Source: Shouchella clausii (GTDB lineage: Bacteria > Bacillota > Bacilli > Bacillales > Bacillaceae_D). From it: 64,000 nucleotides of DNA. Both the position numbers and the translations under genes were made by a program. The stretch is taken from assembly GCF_001598215.1 (NCBI RefSeq), contig NZ_BCXJ01000001.1, positions 496,001 through 560,000 of the forward strand, in the 5' to 3' direction. The first letter of the stretch is position 1. Each line of letters opens with the position of its first letter. Shown in pieces: positions 1 through 8,718 of the stretch. The notes under the pieces were generated by a model that saw nothing but the letters and a program-made list of their open reading frames with translations, did no database searches and was not told the DNA's origin.

Positions 1-2
1 AG

Positions 3-914
3 CTTGGGATGGAAGTCATATGCGACATCAATCCACGTGTATTCAAGGATTTGGGTATTTCCTATGATGATCTCACTTTTTTTAAAAACCTTGGAGTGGA
101 TGGCATCCGGTTAGACCTTGGTTTTACTGGGAACGAAGAGTCCATGATGACGTTTAACCCTCATGGCTTGTTCATAGAAGTCAACATGAGCAATTCTACG
201 AAATACATTGACAATATCTTAAGCTTCCAGCCCAACCGCAATAAGTTAATCGGTTGTCATAATTTTTACCCCCATCGCTATAGTGGATTGTCGTATGATT
301 TTTTTATAGAATGCAGCGAAAAGTTTAAGAAATTTGGATTGAGGACGGCTGCTTTTGTCTCTTCGCAAGCGGCAACGTTTGGGCCGTGGCCAATTGTCGA
401 AGGATTGCCGACACTAGAAATGCATCGTGGTTTGCCTATTGACGTTCAGGCGAAACATTTGTTTGCCACGCGGTTGATTGATGATGTCATTATAGGCAAT
501 GCCTACGCATCTGAAGAGGAACTTAAGCGTTTAAGCCAAATAAACAAGGAGAAACTGACATTTAATCTAGAACTCGTTGACTCTGTGCGCGATCTTGAGA
601 AAAAAATTCTATTTGATGAACCGCATTTTTATCGAGGCGATGTTTCTGACTATATGATTCGTTCTACCCAAAGCCGAGTTAAATATAGAGGGGAAGCTTT
701 CCCACCCCACAATACAACAGACATAAAAAGAGGGGATGTCGTCATAGAAAGTGAATTATATGAACAATATGCCGGCGAATTGCAAATTGCTTTAAAGGAT
801 ATGAACAATTCTGGCCGGACAAACGTTGTTGCTAGAATCAGAGAAGAAGAGATTTTCTTAATTGATTACTTAAAGCCATGGGACAAATTTGCCTTTTCAG
901 AATGGGATGGGTGA
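3..914 (+). CDS. mupG: MupG-family 6-phospho-N-acetylmuramidase (DUF871), 5' end cut by window
   Basis: The frame is open to the first base of the window, so the N-terminus is missing; about 304 codons remain of a family usually near 360. The family folds as a TIM barrel and in Bacillus cleaves MurNAc-6-phosphate-GlcNAc in the cytoplasm during recovery of peptidoglycan fragments. Visible family segments are DGIRLDLGF, HNFYPHRYSGLS, the LPTLEMHRGLP segment and RGDVVIES near the C-terminus. It ends 4 nt before the kinase gene, so the two are probably co-transcribed. The assignment rests on recognised family sequence; whether the substrate is the same here is inferred. Confidence 0.85.
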   Translation, partial: LGMEVICDINPRVFKDLGISYDDLTFFKNLGVDGIRLDLGFTGNEESMMTFNPHGLFIEVNMSNSTKYIDNILSFQPNRNKLIGCHNFYPHRYSGLSYDFFIECSEKFKKFGLRTAAFVSSQAATFGPWPIVEGLPTLEMHRGLPIDVQAKHLFATRLIDDVIIGNAYASEEELKRLSQINKEKLTFNLELVDSVRDLEKKILFDEPHFYRGDVSDYMIRSTQSRVKYRGEAFPPHNTTDIKRGDVVIESELYEQYAGELQIALKDMNNSGRTNVVARIREEEIFLIDYLKPWDKFAFSEWDG

Positions 915-918
915 GCAA

Positions 919-1818
919 ATGTACGTGATCGGGCTTGACGCAGGCGGTACGAAAACACACGCGGCTGTGATCGATCAGAACCAAAACATTCATTTTTCGA
1001 TCGAGACAGGGCCAGGAAACGTAGCTGTTAATAGCGAAAAAGCAAAAGAACATATAATGGCTACCATACAAGCTTGTATAAATAGTAAGTACGGCAGCCT
1101 CTGTAAATCGATTGTTTTAGGGATCGCTGGAATTGAAAAAGGGCATTTAAAAAGCGAATTTAAAACATTGGTTGAACAACACTTCCAATTGCCTGCATTG
1201 ATTTTAAACGATGCCGAACTTGCACTTTATGCCGTTCTCGAAGACGAAAATGGGATACTGGCGATCGCAGGCACCGGCTCCGTATTGATTGGCAAAAAGG
1301 ATTCAACGATCAAAATGGTTGGCGGTTGGGGGCATCTGCTCGGGGATGAAGGAAGCGCTTATCACATCGGAATACAAGCGTTAAAGCAATTAGCCTCGGA
1401 AATCGAGCAGGGGAACATTCAAACCAAATTGGCCAAGGCGTTGGCTACTCAGTACCAATTACCCAACGCATCAGCGATAAAGGAGTTTGTTTACTCTTCC
1501 ACAAAAAAAGAAATTGCCGATACCGCCCTATTTGTGTATCGGCGTGCACAAATGGACGATACAGACGCAAAAATACTATTGGAACAAGCAGGAGAAGAAC
1601 TAGCCCAGCAAGCCATTCGGTTAGTTAAACAACTCGGATTAGAAACATCGTCAATCCCGATCATTGTGAAAGGGAGTTTATTAGAGAAAAACGAATTTGT
1701 CCGCAACCATTTTACAGAAAAACTAAACCAATTTTCACCTGGCATTTCTATTGTTTGTAAAAACCGTCCAACCGTAACAGGCGCTTTACATGCGTGGAAG
1801 AATTCAAACGATGATTAA
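919..1818 (+). CDS. murK: BadF/BadG-type sugar kinase, probable N-acetylglucosamine/N-acetylmuramic acid kinase
   Basis: A 299-residue ASKHA-fold kinase. The phosphate-1 loop is at the N-terminus (GLDAGGTKTH), a second ATP-contact loop reads AGTGSVLIG near residue 115, and GGWGHLLGDEGS follows. This is the pattern of the GlcNAc/MurNAc kinases of the BadF/BadG/BcrA family. I chose the ATG 4 nt after the mupG stop; the longer reading from 889 would overlap mupG by 26 nt. Position next to MupG implies phosphorylation of amino sugars released from the wall, feeding MurNAc-6-P or GlcNAc-6-P metabolism. The symbol is by context; a plain GlcNAc kinase is equally possible. Confidence 0.72.
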   Translation: MYVIGLDAGGTKTHAAVIDQNQNIHFSIETGPGNVAVNSEKAKEHIMATIQACINSKYGSLCKSIVLGIAGIEKGHLKSEFKTLVEQHFQLPALILNDAELALYAVLEDENGILAIAGTGSVLIGKKDSTIKMVGGWGHLLGDEGSAYHIGIQALKQLASEIEQGNIQTKLAKALATQYQLPNASAIKEFVYSSTKKEIADTALFVYRRAQMDDTDAKILLEQAGEELAQQAIRLVKQLGLETSSIPIIVKGSLLEKNEFVRNHFTEKLNQFSPGISIVCKNRPTVTGALHAWKNSNDD

Positions 1819-1819
1819 A

Positions 1820-1854
1820 TGAAGCTAATGTTTTTGCATGGACAGCTTCTTTAT
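1820..1854 (+). terminator. Weak intrinsic terminator after murK
   Basis: GAAGCT (1821-1826) pairs with AGCTTC (1844-1849), followed by a short T-rich tail. It lies directly behind the kinase stop codon. Confidence 0.45.
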
Positions 1855-1947
1855 AGGTTAAACGTTTCTAGAGGCAATGTTCATGAATTGAACTCACTGG
1901 AAATGATCACCCCCTTCCTGAAGAAACGACGATAACGAACATTCAAA

Positions 1948-2126
1948 GTGCGAACCCCAAGCGCACATAAAATCCCTAGATCACCCGCACCAAAAACAGC
2001 CTCTAATATGTGCCAATGTGTAGGAAAATGTAATAATGTGGCCTTGTTCGGTGTGCTATGATAGGAAATAGAAGCAAAATGATTCGTTTGCGGTTGTGTA
2101 TTTCCGGAAACTGGATAAAATTCGCT
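1948..2126 (+). promoter_or_regulatory. Type I-C CRISPR leader, copy 1
   Basis: A 179-nt stretch ending at the first repeat of the short array. It is closely similar along its whole length to 3154-3332, starting with GTGCGAACC, sharing a long block around CCCTAGATCACCCGCACC, then AATGTAATAATGTG and GTGTGCTATGATA. Identical length and placement argue that both are leaders carrying the array promoter and integration signals. No I-C cas2 precedes it here. Confidence 0.65.
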
Positions 2127-2291
2127 GTCGCACTCTATGTGAGTGCGTGGATTGAAATATTGACGCAAAATCGCCAAGGACATCTGAAGACATCGTCGCA
2201 CTCTTTGTGAGTACGTGGATTGAAATTCATTGCTCTTGCGATTGCGCCTTTACCTCTTGGTCGCACTCTTTGTGAGTGAGTGGGGGGGAAG
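2127..2291 (+). CRISPR. Short degenerate type I-C CRISPR array, 3 repeats / 2 spacers
   Basis: 32-nt repeats begin at 2127, 2195 and 2260; spacers are 36 and 33 nt. The repeat starts GTCGCACTCT and ends GTGGATTGAAAT, the classic I-C form. Copy 1 is nearly canonical, copy 2 differs at two positions, and copy 3 is decayed at its 3' end. Decay at the leader-distal end gives a left-to-right transcription direction. No I-C cas genes (cas5c, cas8c, cas7) are visible in the window. Confidence 0.9.
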
Positions 2292-2320
2292 AAGAATTGA
2301 TTTTTCTACCACAAAACAAA

Positions 2321-2359
2321 AAAGACTCGAATCCGACGAATAAAGGTTCGAGTTTTTTT
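2321..2359. terminator. Bidirectional intrinsic terminator
   Basis: ACTCGAA (2325-2331) pairs with TTCGAGT (2347-2353). There is a T-run after the stem on the plus strand and an A-run before it, which becomes a T-run on the minus strand. It separates the short I-C array from the convergent membrane-protein gene. Confidence 0.7.
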
Positions 2360-2408
2360 CGGTACATTTAAATTTACTATGAACATTTAAGCATGGGCTT
2401 CTTAGTAT

Positions 2409-2918
2409 TTAGTAACGTCTTTCTCTGTTACGAAGTGCAAACAAAGCGATCGGTGCATAGAAAGGAATAATCGATAAAACAGTATGTATCCATGCCTTTT
2501 TTGCGTAGGCCTCGTAAAGACGGTATATGATGTAGATAAGTAGAGCCCATAAAATAAGCGACACGATCCGATGGATTGGCTCTGGGATTTTAACTAATAA
2601 ATGGATGTATAAATGATGGAAGGGAAGAAAGCGATAGACAATCGTTACACACCCAATGAGTAAGACCTTTATGCCCCCATTTCCTCGTAGTTTCTCCGAA
2701 ATCAATTCACCGACAATCCAAAACTGAGCAATCGGTATCCAACTTAGCCAAGGGTGACGGATATGGACATTCTTGGCCATTCTCGATAAAGCAGCGGCCA
2801 ATATTAAATGAGCAATAAGCCAAAGGATAAATAAACAAATATATAGGAACAACATCAGGTTCAGTAGAAGAAGAAAAGATTCTTTTATTTCCTCAGGCGA
2901 TTGAGAAAACGCCGTCAT
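2409..2918 (-). CDS. Small integral membrane protein, function unknown
   Basis: A 169-residue protein with about four hydrophobic segments: near residues 17-45, a HPWLSWIPIAQFW segment around 75-90, one near 118-135 and one near 145-162. A Gly/Asn-rich turn (RGNGG) follows the second. A good ribosome site (GGAAGGGGG) precedes the ATG. The HPWLSWIP-QFWIVGEL pattern recurs in small uncharacterised Bacillaceae membrane proteins, but I cannot name a family. It stands alone between the two I-C arrays; nothing marks it as part of a CRISPR system. Confidence 0.7.
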   Translation of the reverse strand: MTAFSQSPEEIKESFLLLLNLMLFLYICLFILWLIAHLILAAALSRMAKNVHIRHPWLSWIPIAQFWIVGELISEKLRGNGGIKVLLIGCVTIVYRFLPFHHLYIHLLVKIPEPIHRIVSLILWALLIYIIYRLYEAYAKKAWIHTVLSIIPFYAPIALFALRNRERRY

Positions 2919-3153
2919 AAAAATACCCCCTTCCCAGCTATACAGTCAATGTTTAAAATGCCTCTCATTAAAAAGCAAACGTTACCAACATCCTAACACA
3001 TGGACAAATCGTGTGTCTCTTATTGTAAAAAACGCGGTGGTGTTAGCTGGAACTCCTTATTATCATAGAATAGCAGTACGATGGAAACGAGCCTTAAAGG
3101 CAAACGATTCTCCATTGCTTCAATAAGGAATAGCCTATGCTCACTTTTCTCTA

Positions 3154-3332
3154 GTGCGAACCGTAAGCGCACATAAAATCCCTAGATCACCCGCACCAAA
3201 AACAGTTTTGAATATGGGTTACTATGTACAAAAATGTAATAATGTGATCTTGTTGGGTGTGCTATGATAAGAATTAGAAGCACAATCACTCGTTTTCGAA
3301 TCATTATTTCTAAAAAAGGGGTAATATTCGCT
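3154..3332 (+). promoter_or_regulatory. Type I-C CRISPR leader, copy 2
   Basis: The second copy of the 179-nt leader, again ending directly at a first repeat with the same TATTCGCT-type junction. It differs from copy 1 mainly in the middle (after CCAAAAACAG) and just before the array. Duplicated leaders let one adaptation machinery feed two arrays; the source of I-C Cas1/Cas2 is not in this window. Confidence 0.68.
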
Positions 3333-3830
3333 GTCGCACTCTACGTGAGTGCGTGGATTGAAATACAGATGCTGCAAGATTATATTCAAAAGTATAACAG
3401 TCGCACTCTACGTGAGTGCGTGGATTGAAATCTCCGTCATATTCCAGCCTTTTTTCGCCGCGTTAACGTCGCACTCTACGTGAGTGCGTGGATTGAAATC
3501 TTCCTACTGTATAATAGCCGCAATAATCCCCCGGTCGCACTCTACGTGAGTGCGTGGATTGAAATCTTATAAGCCCGAACTACACGCAACTGATCTTTAG
3601 TCGCACTCTACGTGAGTGCGTGGATTGAAATAGCCATGCCTTCGTGATATTTGTATAGCTTTTTAGTCGCACTCTACGTGAGTGCGTGGATTGAAATTCG
3701 GGCTGCTGAATAGTGCTTCCGGGTACTGAGGGGTCGCACTCTACGTGAGTGCGTGGATTGAAATTTGAAAATATCTCAACGTTTGTCAGCTAATTAACGT
3801 CGCACTCTATGTGAGTGCGTCGCATAAATT
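3333..3830 (+). CRISPR. Type I-C CRISPR array, 8 repeats / 7 spacers
   Basis: 32-nt repeats start at 3333, 3400, 3468, 3534, 3600, 3666, 3733 and 3799. Spacers are 34-36 nt and all different. Repeats 1-7 are identical; repeat 8 has a T for C change and a scrambled 3' end, marking the leader-distal terminus. The 3' tag ATTGAAAT is the usual I-C crRNA 5' handle region. The array has no neighbouring cas genes in view and may be served from elsewhere in the genome. Confidence 0.95.
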
Positions 3831-3988
3831 AAGACAAGCCTCACCCCTTGCTGCAACAAGTCTTTTCCCTGCTCAATTCGAGTGCATAATACGTTTCTCC
3901 ACTAGATCAGCATGTGCATCACACCTATAAATACACGTATCTAAACACATAGCTAAAAAGTAAATTCCAATTAAGAGAGGAGTAAACA

Positions 3989-4274
3989 ATGGAAGAGAAA
4001 GAAATGTTAGAGCTCTTATTACAGAAGGTAACTGATCTGGAATTGGGGTTGTTAGAGCAAAAAGAGCACAATTTGGCAGTGGCACACGACATCAAAGAAT
4101 TGAAAGAAGAGCAAATCATGATTAAACAAGCAGTGCTTGAAACGAATCAGAACGTCAAGAACATAGAGGGAAGTCTCGAGAGTTTGAGTGACCAAAGTGA
4201 GTCAGTTGTCTGAAGACCAAAAATCAGTCCGGGAGATTTTAGGCGATCATGAAGTGGCGATTGGAACGCTTTGA
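3989..4274 (+). pseudogene. Small coiled-coil protein gene with a probable frameshift
   Basis: A strong ribosome site (GAGAGGAGTAAAC) precedes an ATG that opens a 74-codon frame rich in Glu, Leu and Lys with heptad spacing. That frame stops at 4211-4213. One base earlier in phase, from 4197, the neighbouring frame continues as VSQLSEDQKSVREILGDHEV and ends at 4274. This reads as the natural continuation of LSDQ, so one extra A in the AAA at 4194-4196 would explain the break. Function unknown. A sequencing error is an alternative to true decay. Confidence 0.55.
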
Positions 4275-4346
4275 AGAAAGCCGGTTTAAAGATTTGGATA
4301 GAAAAAGGTAGGTATCACCACGAAACAAAATAGTAGATGATGTTTT

Positions 4347-4375
4347 TCCGCGTCTATTTCGCTGCGGATTTTTTG
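4347..4375 (+). terminator. Intrinsic terminator
   Basis: TCCGC (4347-4351) pairs with GCGGA (4364-4368), followed by T6. It lies downstream of the coiled-coil gene. The remaining stretch to 4636 shows no convincing gene. Confidence 0.5.
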
Positions 4376-4652
4376 TTTTCCTTTGAGCGGATGGTTCAAC
4401 ATTTATTAGGAAGATTCTTAAAGCGTTTTTCCCCATTCAGTTTGGCATCAAATCGTTACACCCAGCCACTGTCGATACTATATCCTTTCAAACAACCCCC
4501 ATGCAGTTGCATAACTCAGCACCATTTCCCTTATGTCCGTTTCCTCTCCCGATAAAAATCGTTTCTGAATTTCGGATGTTTTTTTGCGATTTTAGGATTA
4601 ACGTGTGGTTGAGTCTGCTTTAACATAAGGAATAGCAAAAGGAGGGATTGTT

Positions 4653-5675
4653 TTGAAAGCGCTTAAAAAATTCGGTGTGGTGGTCGGTTTGGCTGTTGCG
4701 GCAACAGGCTGCGGCGGGAATGGAAGCAGCGGCGATGACACATTGGTCGTTTATACAACGCGTAGTGAGAGTTTGAATGAAGCGGTGATTCCCCAATTCG
4801 AGAAGGAAACGGGCATTCGCGTGCAGATGATTTCGGCTGGCACAGGGGAAGCGATTACTCGGGTTGAGTCGGAGCGTAATAACCCGCAAGGCGATGTGTT
4901 GTGGGCGGCCGATATCACGATGCTTTATGATAAAACCGATTTGTTTGAGGAGTATGTGTCGCCGGAAGATGAATATATGATGGAAGGGTTTAAAAACACA
5001 ACTGGTTATTTTTCGCCTGCCTTTTCTGATCCGACAGTGTTTATTGTCAATACCGATTTAGCGGGCGATATGGAAATTGAAAGTTTCCAGGATTTGTTGA
5101 ATCCAGAGTTGAAAGGGCGGATTGCCTTTGGCGACCCTGTTAATTCAAGTTCAGCATTCCAATCGTTAATTGCGATGCTTTACGCTGCGGGCGACGGCGA
5201 TCCGATGTCGGATCAGGCTTGGGAGTTTGTCGAAGCGTTTGTGGCCAATTTGGACGGCAAAGTGCAAGGCAGCTCTGGCCAAGTGCATAAAGGTGTGGCC
5301 GACGGTGAATATGTTGTTGGCTTGACATGGGAAGATCCGGTTGTCCATTACAAGCAAAGCGGGGCAGCAGTTGAAGTCGTTTTTCCAACTGAAGGGGTTG
5401 TCTACCCAGGGCAGTCGATCCAAATTATTAAGGGCACGAAAAATTTAGAGAACGCCAAGAAATTTGTTGACTATGTGTTATCGGAAGAAGTGCAAAGCCG
5501 TACGGGGCAGGAGTTGACGGTTCGGCCGCTCCGTGAAGGGGTAGAGGTGGCTGACTACATGACACCACAAGAGGAAATCAAGCTGTTTGATGAGTATGAC
5601 GAGATGTTTATTATCGAGAACATGGATGACATTACCGCTCGTTATGTCGAAGTGCTTGAAGGCTCGATGGATTAA
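4653..5675 (+). CDS. ABC transporter substrate-binding lipoprotein, Fe(III)/aminoethylphosphonate type
   Basis: A 340-residue periplasmic-binding-protein family 1 lipoprotein. The start is TTG, 7 nt after a strong AAAGGAGGG; the first residues form a lipoprotein signal with the lipobox ATGC at residues 17-20. The mature part begins LVVYTTRSE and contains QGDVLWAAD, VNSSSAFQSL and WEDPVVHY, the pattern of FutA/AfuA and PhnS-like binding proteins. It would capture the ligand outside the membrane and hand it to the permease encoded two genes on. The ligand cannot be fixed by sequence reading: ferric iron and 2-aminoethylphosphonate are the main options. Confidence 0.82.
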   Translation: MKALKKFGVVVGLAVAATGCGGNGSSGDDTLVVYTTRSESLNEAVIPQFEKETGIRVQMISAGTGEAITRVESERNNPQGDVLWAADITMLYDKTDLFEEYVSPEDEYMMEGFKNTTGYFSPAFSDPTVFIVNTDLAGDMEIESFQDLLNPELKGRIAFGDPVNSSSAFQSLIAMLYAAGDGDPMSDQAWEFVEAFVANLDGKVQGSSGQVHKGVADGEYVVGLTWEDPVVHYKQSGAAVEVVFPTEGVVYPGQSIQIIKGTKNLENAKKFVDYVLSEEVQSRTGQELTVRPLREGVEVADYMTPQEEIKLFDEYDEMFIIENMDDITARYVEVLEGSMD

Positions 5676-5738
5676 AGGCATTGGCATGCTTGCTTGTTTG
5701 GCTGGCATGCCTGATTGTGAATGGAAGGAGGCAACAAG

Positions 5739-6833
5739 ATGGGTGTAGCAATTGATATTGACAATGTGGTCAAAATGTACGATGAGCATACGGTTATTGA
5801 TGGGTTGTCGCTCACGATTCAGCCAGGCGAATTGTTTACGTTATTAGGTCCGTCTGGTTGTGGGAAAACGACGCTTTTGCGGATGATTATCGGTTTTAAT
5901 TCCGTTGATGGCGGGGCGATTAAAGTCGATGGCCAGCGAATTAATGACGTTCCCGTTAGCAAGCGGAAAATGGGGATGGTGTTTCAAAACTATGCGATTT
6001 TTCCCCATATGACAGTGGCAGAGAACATTGCCTTTGGGTTGAAGACGCTCAAGGAAAGCAAGGCGCAAATGCAAAGCAAGATTGACCATATAATGAAGGT
6101 CGTCCACATTCAAGACCACCATAACAAAAAGCCAGATAAGCTTTCAGGGGGCCAACAACAACGGGTTGCGCTTGCTCGGGCGCTTGTTATTAATCCGAAT
6201 GTTTTGTTAATGGATGAGCCGCTTTCGAACTTGGATGCGAAACTGCGGATTGAGATGAGAAATGCGATTAAAGAAATTCAACAAGAAGTGGGGATTACGA
6301 CCGTTTATGTGACCCATGACCAAGAAGAGGCGCTGGCGATTTCTGACCGGATTGCTGTCATGAATAAAGGGATGATCCAACAAATTGGCAAACCTGAACA
6401 AATTTATTTGCGTCCGACGAATTTGTTTGTTGCCCAGTTTATTGGCACTTCCAATGTGATTAAAGCGAAGATCGAAAAGGAAGGTACTGATACGTTCGTC
6501 GTCTTTAATGGCGAATACAAAGAAAAGCTTGATAACGTGGTGGAAACGGTTGAAAATGGGCAGGAAGTGCTGGTATCTGTCCGTCCACAGGAGTTTACGA
6601 TTACGCAAGAAGCGAGTGCGATCGCTGGCGTTGTCGAAAGCACGATGTTTTTAGGGATTAATACCCATTATCTCGTCACCCTTACAACTGGAGAGCGAGT
6701 GGAAGTGGTACAACATATTGAAGACAAAGCGATTATTCCAGAGGGAACGAATATTTATGTAAAGGTGAAGCCGCACTTAATCAACTTGTTTGATGTGGCG
6801 AATGAACAAACGCTCATGAAGGCAGGTGAGTGA
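5739..6833 (+). CDS. ABC transporter ATP-binding protein, FbpC/PotA type
   Basis: 364 residues. Walker A (GPSGCGKTT) near residue 38, Q-loop MVFQNYAIFPHM, signature LSGGQQQRVALARAL, Walker B VLLMDEPLSNLD and switch His in VYVTHDQEEA are all intact. The C-terminal ~120 residues form a TOBE-type domain (VRPQEF). The ATG at 5739 has an ideal ribosome site (GGAAGGAGGC); an in-frame start 18 nt earlier does not. It energises the importer with the fused permease, whose start lies 1 nt past this stop codon. Confidence 0.9.
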   Translation: MGVAIDIDNVVKMYDEHTVIDGLSLTIQPGELFTLLGPSGCGKTTLLRMIIGFNSVDGGAIKVDGQRINDVPVSKRKMGMVFQNYAIFPHMTVAENIAFGLKTLKESKAQMQSKIDHIMKVVHIQDHHNKKPDKLSGGQQQRVALARALVINPNVLLMDEPLSNLDAKLRIEMRNAIKEIQQEVGITTVYVTHDQEEALAISDRIAVMNKGMIQQIGKPEQIYLRPTNLFVAQFIGTSNVIKAKIEKEGTDTFVVFNGEYKEKLDNVVETVENGQEVLVSVRPQEFTITQEASAIAGVVESTMFLGINTHYLVTLTTGERVEVVQHIEDKAIIPEGTNIYVKVKPHLINLFDVANEQTLMKAGE

Positions 6834-6834
6834 C

Positions 6835-8490
6835 ATGCGGCCTAAAGCGTTCAATGGCTGGAATTGGATCACGCTGTCAATTGTGCTATTCTTTGCTTTA
6901 TTCATTTTGTTCCCGGTTGTGTTAGTCTTGAATAAGAGCATTTATAATGGGGAAGCAGGGCGTTTCACACTTGAGCATTTCTCGCTCTTTTTTGAACGGA
7001 AGTTTTATTGGGTGACGCTGTGGAACAGCATCAAAGTGACTGTAGTAGCGACGCTCCTGGCTGTTTTGATTGGTCTGCCTCTTGCTTATATGTTGCGGCG
7101 AGTGAAAATTTTCGGAAGTGGCATTGTCCAAATTCTCATTATTGTCTCGTATATCTCGCCGCCGTTTATTGGCGCTTATGCATGGATTCAGCTACTCGGT
7201 CGAAGCGGTGTTATTACGAAATGGATCAATGATACCTTTCATCTTCAGTTTGATGGCATTTATGGTTTTGCCGGAATTGTGCTTGTGCTAACATTACAAT
7301 CATTCCCGCTTATTTTCATTTATATTTCTGGGGCATTGAAGAACCTTGACAATTCATTGATCGAGGCAGCGGAAAGCCTTGGCTACTCCGGGATGCAGCG
7401 CGTCGTTAAAATTGTCGTTCCGCTGATTGCACCTACGATTCTTGCCAGCTCGCTCCTTGTCTTTATGCGCGTAATCGCTGATTTTGGCACACCGATGCTA
7501 ATTGGCGAAGGGTACCGGACCATTCCCGTTTTGATTTATACGCAATTTATGAGCGAAGTTGGGGGCGATGCAGGCTTTGCGGCAGCACTGGCATCGATCT
7601 TTATTATTGTGACGATTGCTTTGTTTCTCGTGCAGCGAGTGATTGCGCGTCAATACTCGTATTCGATGTCGGCCCTGCGGCCAATGGAAACAAAGAAAAG
7701 CACAGGCATAAAAAACTTGCTCAGCCATGTGGCTGTGTACGGGGTCACACTGTTGGCGATTTTGCCGCAGCTCGTGGTCGTCTACACTTCCTTTTTGGAA
7801 ACGATTGGTGGCCAAGTGTATACAGGAAAGTTCTCGTTGCAAAATTATGAGAATATCTTGTTTAACCGCGATTTGTCGATGATTTTAAATACGTACCAGT
7901 TAGGCCTGATCGCGATCGCGGTGATTGTCATTCTCGGGATATTAATTGCGTATTTAACGGTGCGCAAACGAAATAAAGTAACATCGTTGCTTGATACGGT
8001 ATCCATGCTTCCTTTTGTTATCCCTGGTTCTGTTTTAGCAATGGCGCTCATATTCGCTTTTGGCGAAGCGCCCCTGTATTTAACGGGAACGAGTTTGATT
8101 ATGGTACTAGCCTTTGTGATTCGACGTATGCCTTATACGGTTCGTTCCAGTACGGCAATTGTCAGCCAAATTAGCCCGAGCATGGAAGAAGCGGCCATCA
8201 GTCTTGGCGCTTCCGAAAGGCGGACATTTTTTAGGGTAGTGGTGCCGATGATGATGCCTGGCGTGTTGGCGGGCGCTATTATGAGCTGGATGACGATCCT
8301 TGGCGAGTTGAGCGCGTCGATTATTTTGTATTCAACCAATACACAAACGCTCGCCGTTTCCATTTATACGGAAGTGATCCGTGGAAACTTTGGCAATGCC
8401 TCTGCTTATTCGGCCATTTTAACGGTAACGTCGATTTTGTCGCTGTTTCTATTTTTTAAGTTGACAGGCAAAAAAGAAATGAACGTGTAG
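6835..8490 (+). CDS. ABC transporter permease, two fused MetI-type domains (FbpB-like)
   Basis: About 551 residues with roughly 12 membrane segments. Two EAA loops are visible, EAAESLGYSGMQRVV around residue 181 and EEAAISLGASERRTFF around residue 463, each contacting one ATPase subunit. This duplicated layout is typical of ferric/aminoethylphosphonate importers where one polypeptide makes the whole channel. The ATG at 6835 sits 5 nt after AGGTGA and just after the ATPase stop; an in-frame GTG at 6826 would overlap the ATPase gene. Confidence 0.88.
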   Translation: MRPKAFNGWNWITLSIVLFFALFILFPVVLVLNKSIYNGEAGRFTLEHFSLFFERKFYWVTLWNSIKVTVVATLLAVLIGLPLAYMLRRVKIFGSGIVQILIIVSYISPPFIGAYAWIQLLGRSGVITKWINDTFHLQFDGIYGFAGIVLVLTLQSFPLIFIYISGALKNLDNSLIEAAESLGYSGMQRVVKIVVPLIAPTILASSLLVFMRVIADFGTPMLIGEGYRTIPVLIYTQFMSEVGGDAGFAAALASIFIIVTIALFLVQRVIARQYSYSMSALRPMETKKSTGIKNLLSHVAVYGVTLLAILPQLVVVYTSFLETIGGQVYTGKFSLQNYENILFNRDLSMILNTYQLGLIAIAVIVILGILIAYLTVRKRNKVTSLLDTVSMLPFVIPGSVLAMALIFAFGEAPLYLTGTSLIMVLAFVIRRMPYTVRSSTAIVSQISPSMEEAAISLGASERRTFFRVVVPMMMPGVLAGAIMSWMTILGELSASIILYSTNTQTLAVSIYTEVIRGNFGNASAYSAILTVTSILSLFLFFKLTGKKEMNV

Positions 8491-8519
8491 TCCGCAGGAA
8501 GAAATCACTCGGCTGGTTG

Positions 8520-8605
8520 AAAACGCTCGCCAGACGAGGAGTGCAGCCGAGGGAAGATGCGAATAGAACGGGGTTCATGAGCAGCGGTTTTCTTGCGCAT
8601 GAAAC
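8520..8605 (+). repeat. Intergenic dispersed repeat, copy 1 (imperfect)
   Basis: This stretch resembles 13580-13645: both begin AAACGC, then CAGACGAG about 10 nt on, then a GAA-rich block, then TTCATGAGCA followed by CGG. Both lie between a stop codon and a terminator hairpin. The similarity is partial, so the boundaries are approximate. Confidence 0.4.
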
Positions 8606-8659
8606 GCAAGTTTCAAAGTATATGAGTGAGGCAAACGACGAAGTATGCGAGTTTGTCTG

Positions 8660-8694
8660 AGGGCTGCTTGTAAAAAGCAGCCCCTCGTTGTCCT
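8660..8694 (+). terminator. Hairpin between permease and kinase genes
   Basis: GGGCTGCTT pairs with AAGCAGCCC across a short AT-rich loop. The stem is strong but the T-tract after it is poor (CTCGTTG), so termination may be partial, letting some transcript continue into the two-component genes. Confidence 0.5.
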
Positions 8695-8718
8695 ATCATC
8701 ATAGTGGGGTTGACCGCG

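Noticed and set aside
1881-2201. 106-codon frame on the minus strand
   Set aside because: Covers the I-C leader and first repeats; no ribosome site and no coding look.
4337-4555. 72-codon frame
   Set aside because: Starts inside a terminator hairpin and has no family or ribosome site.
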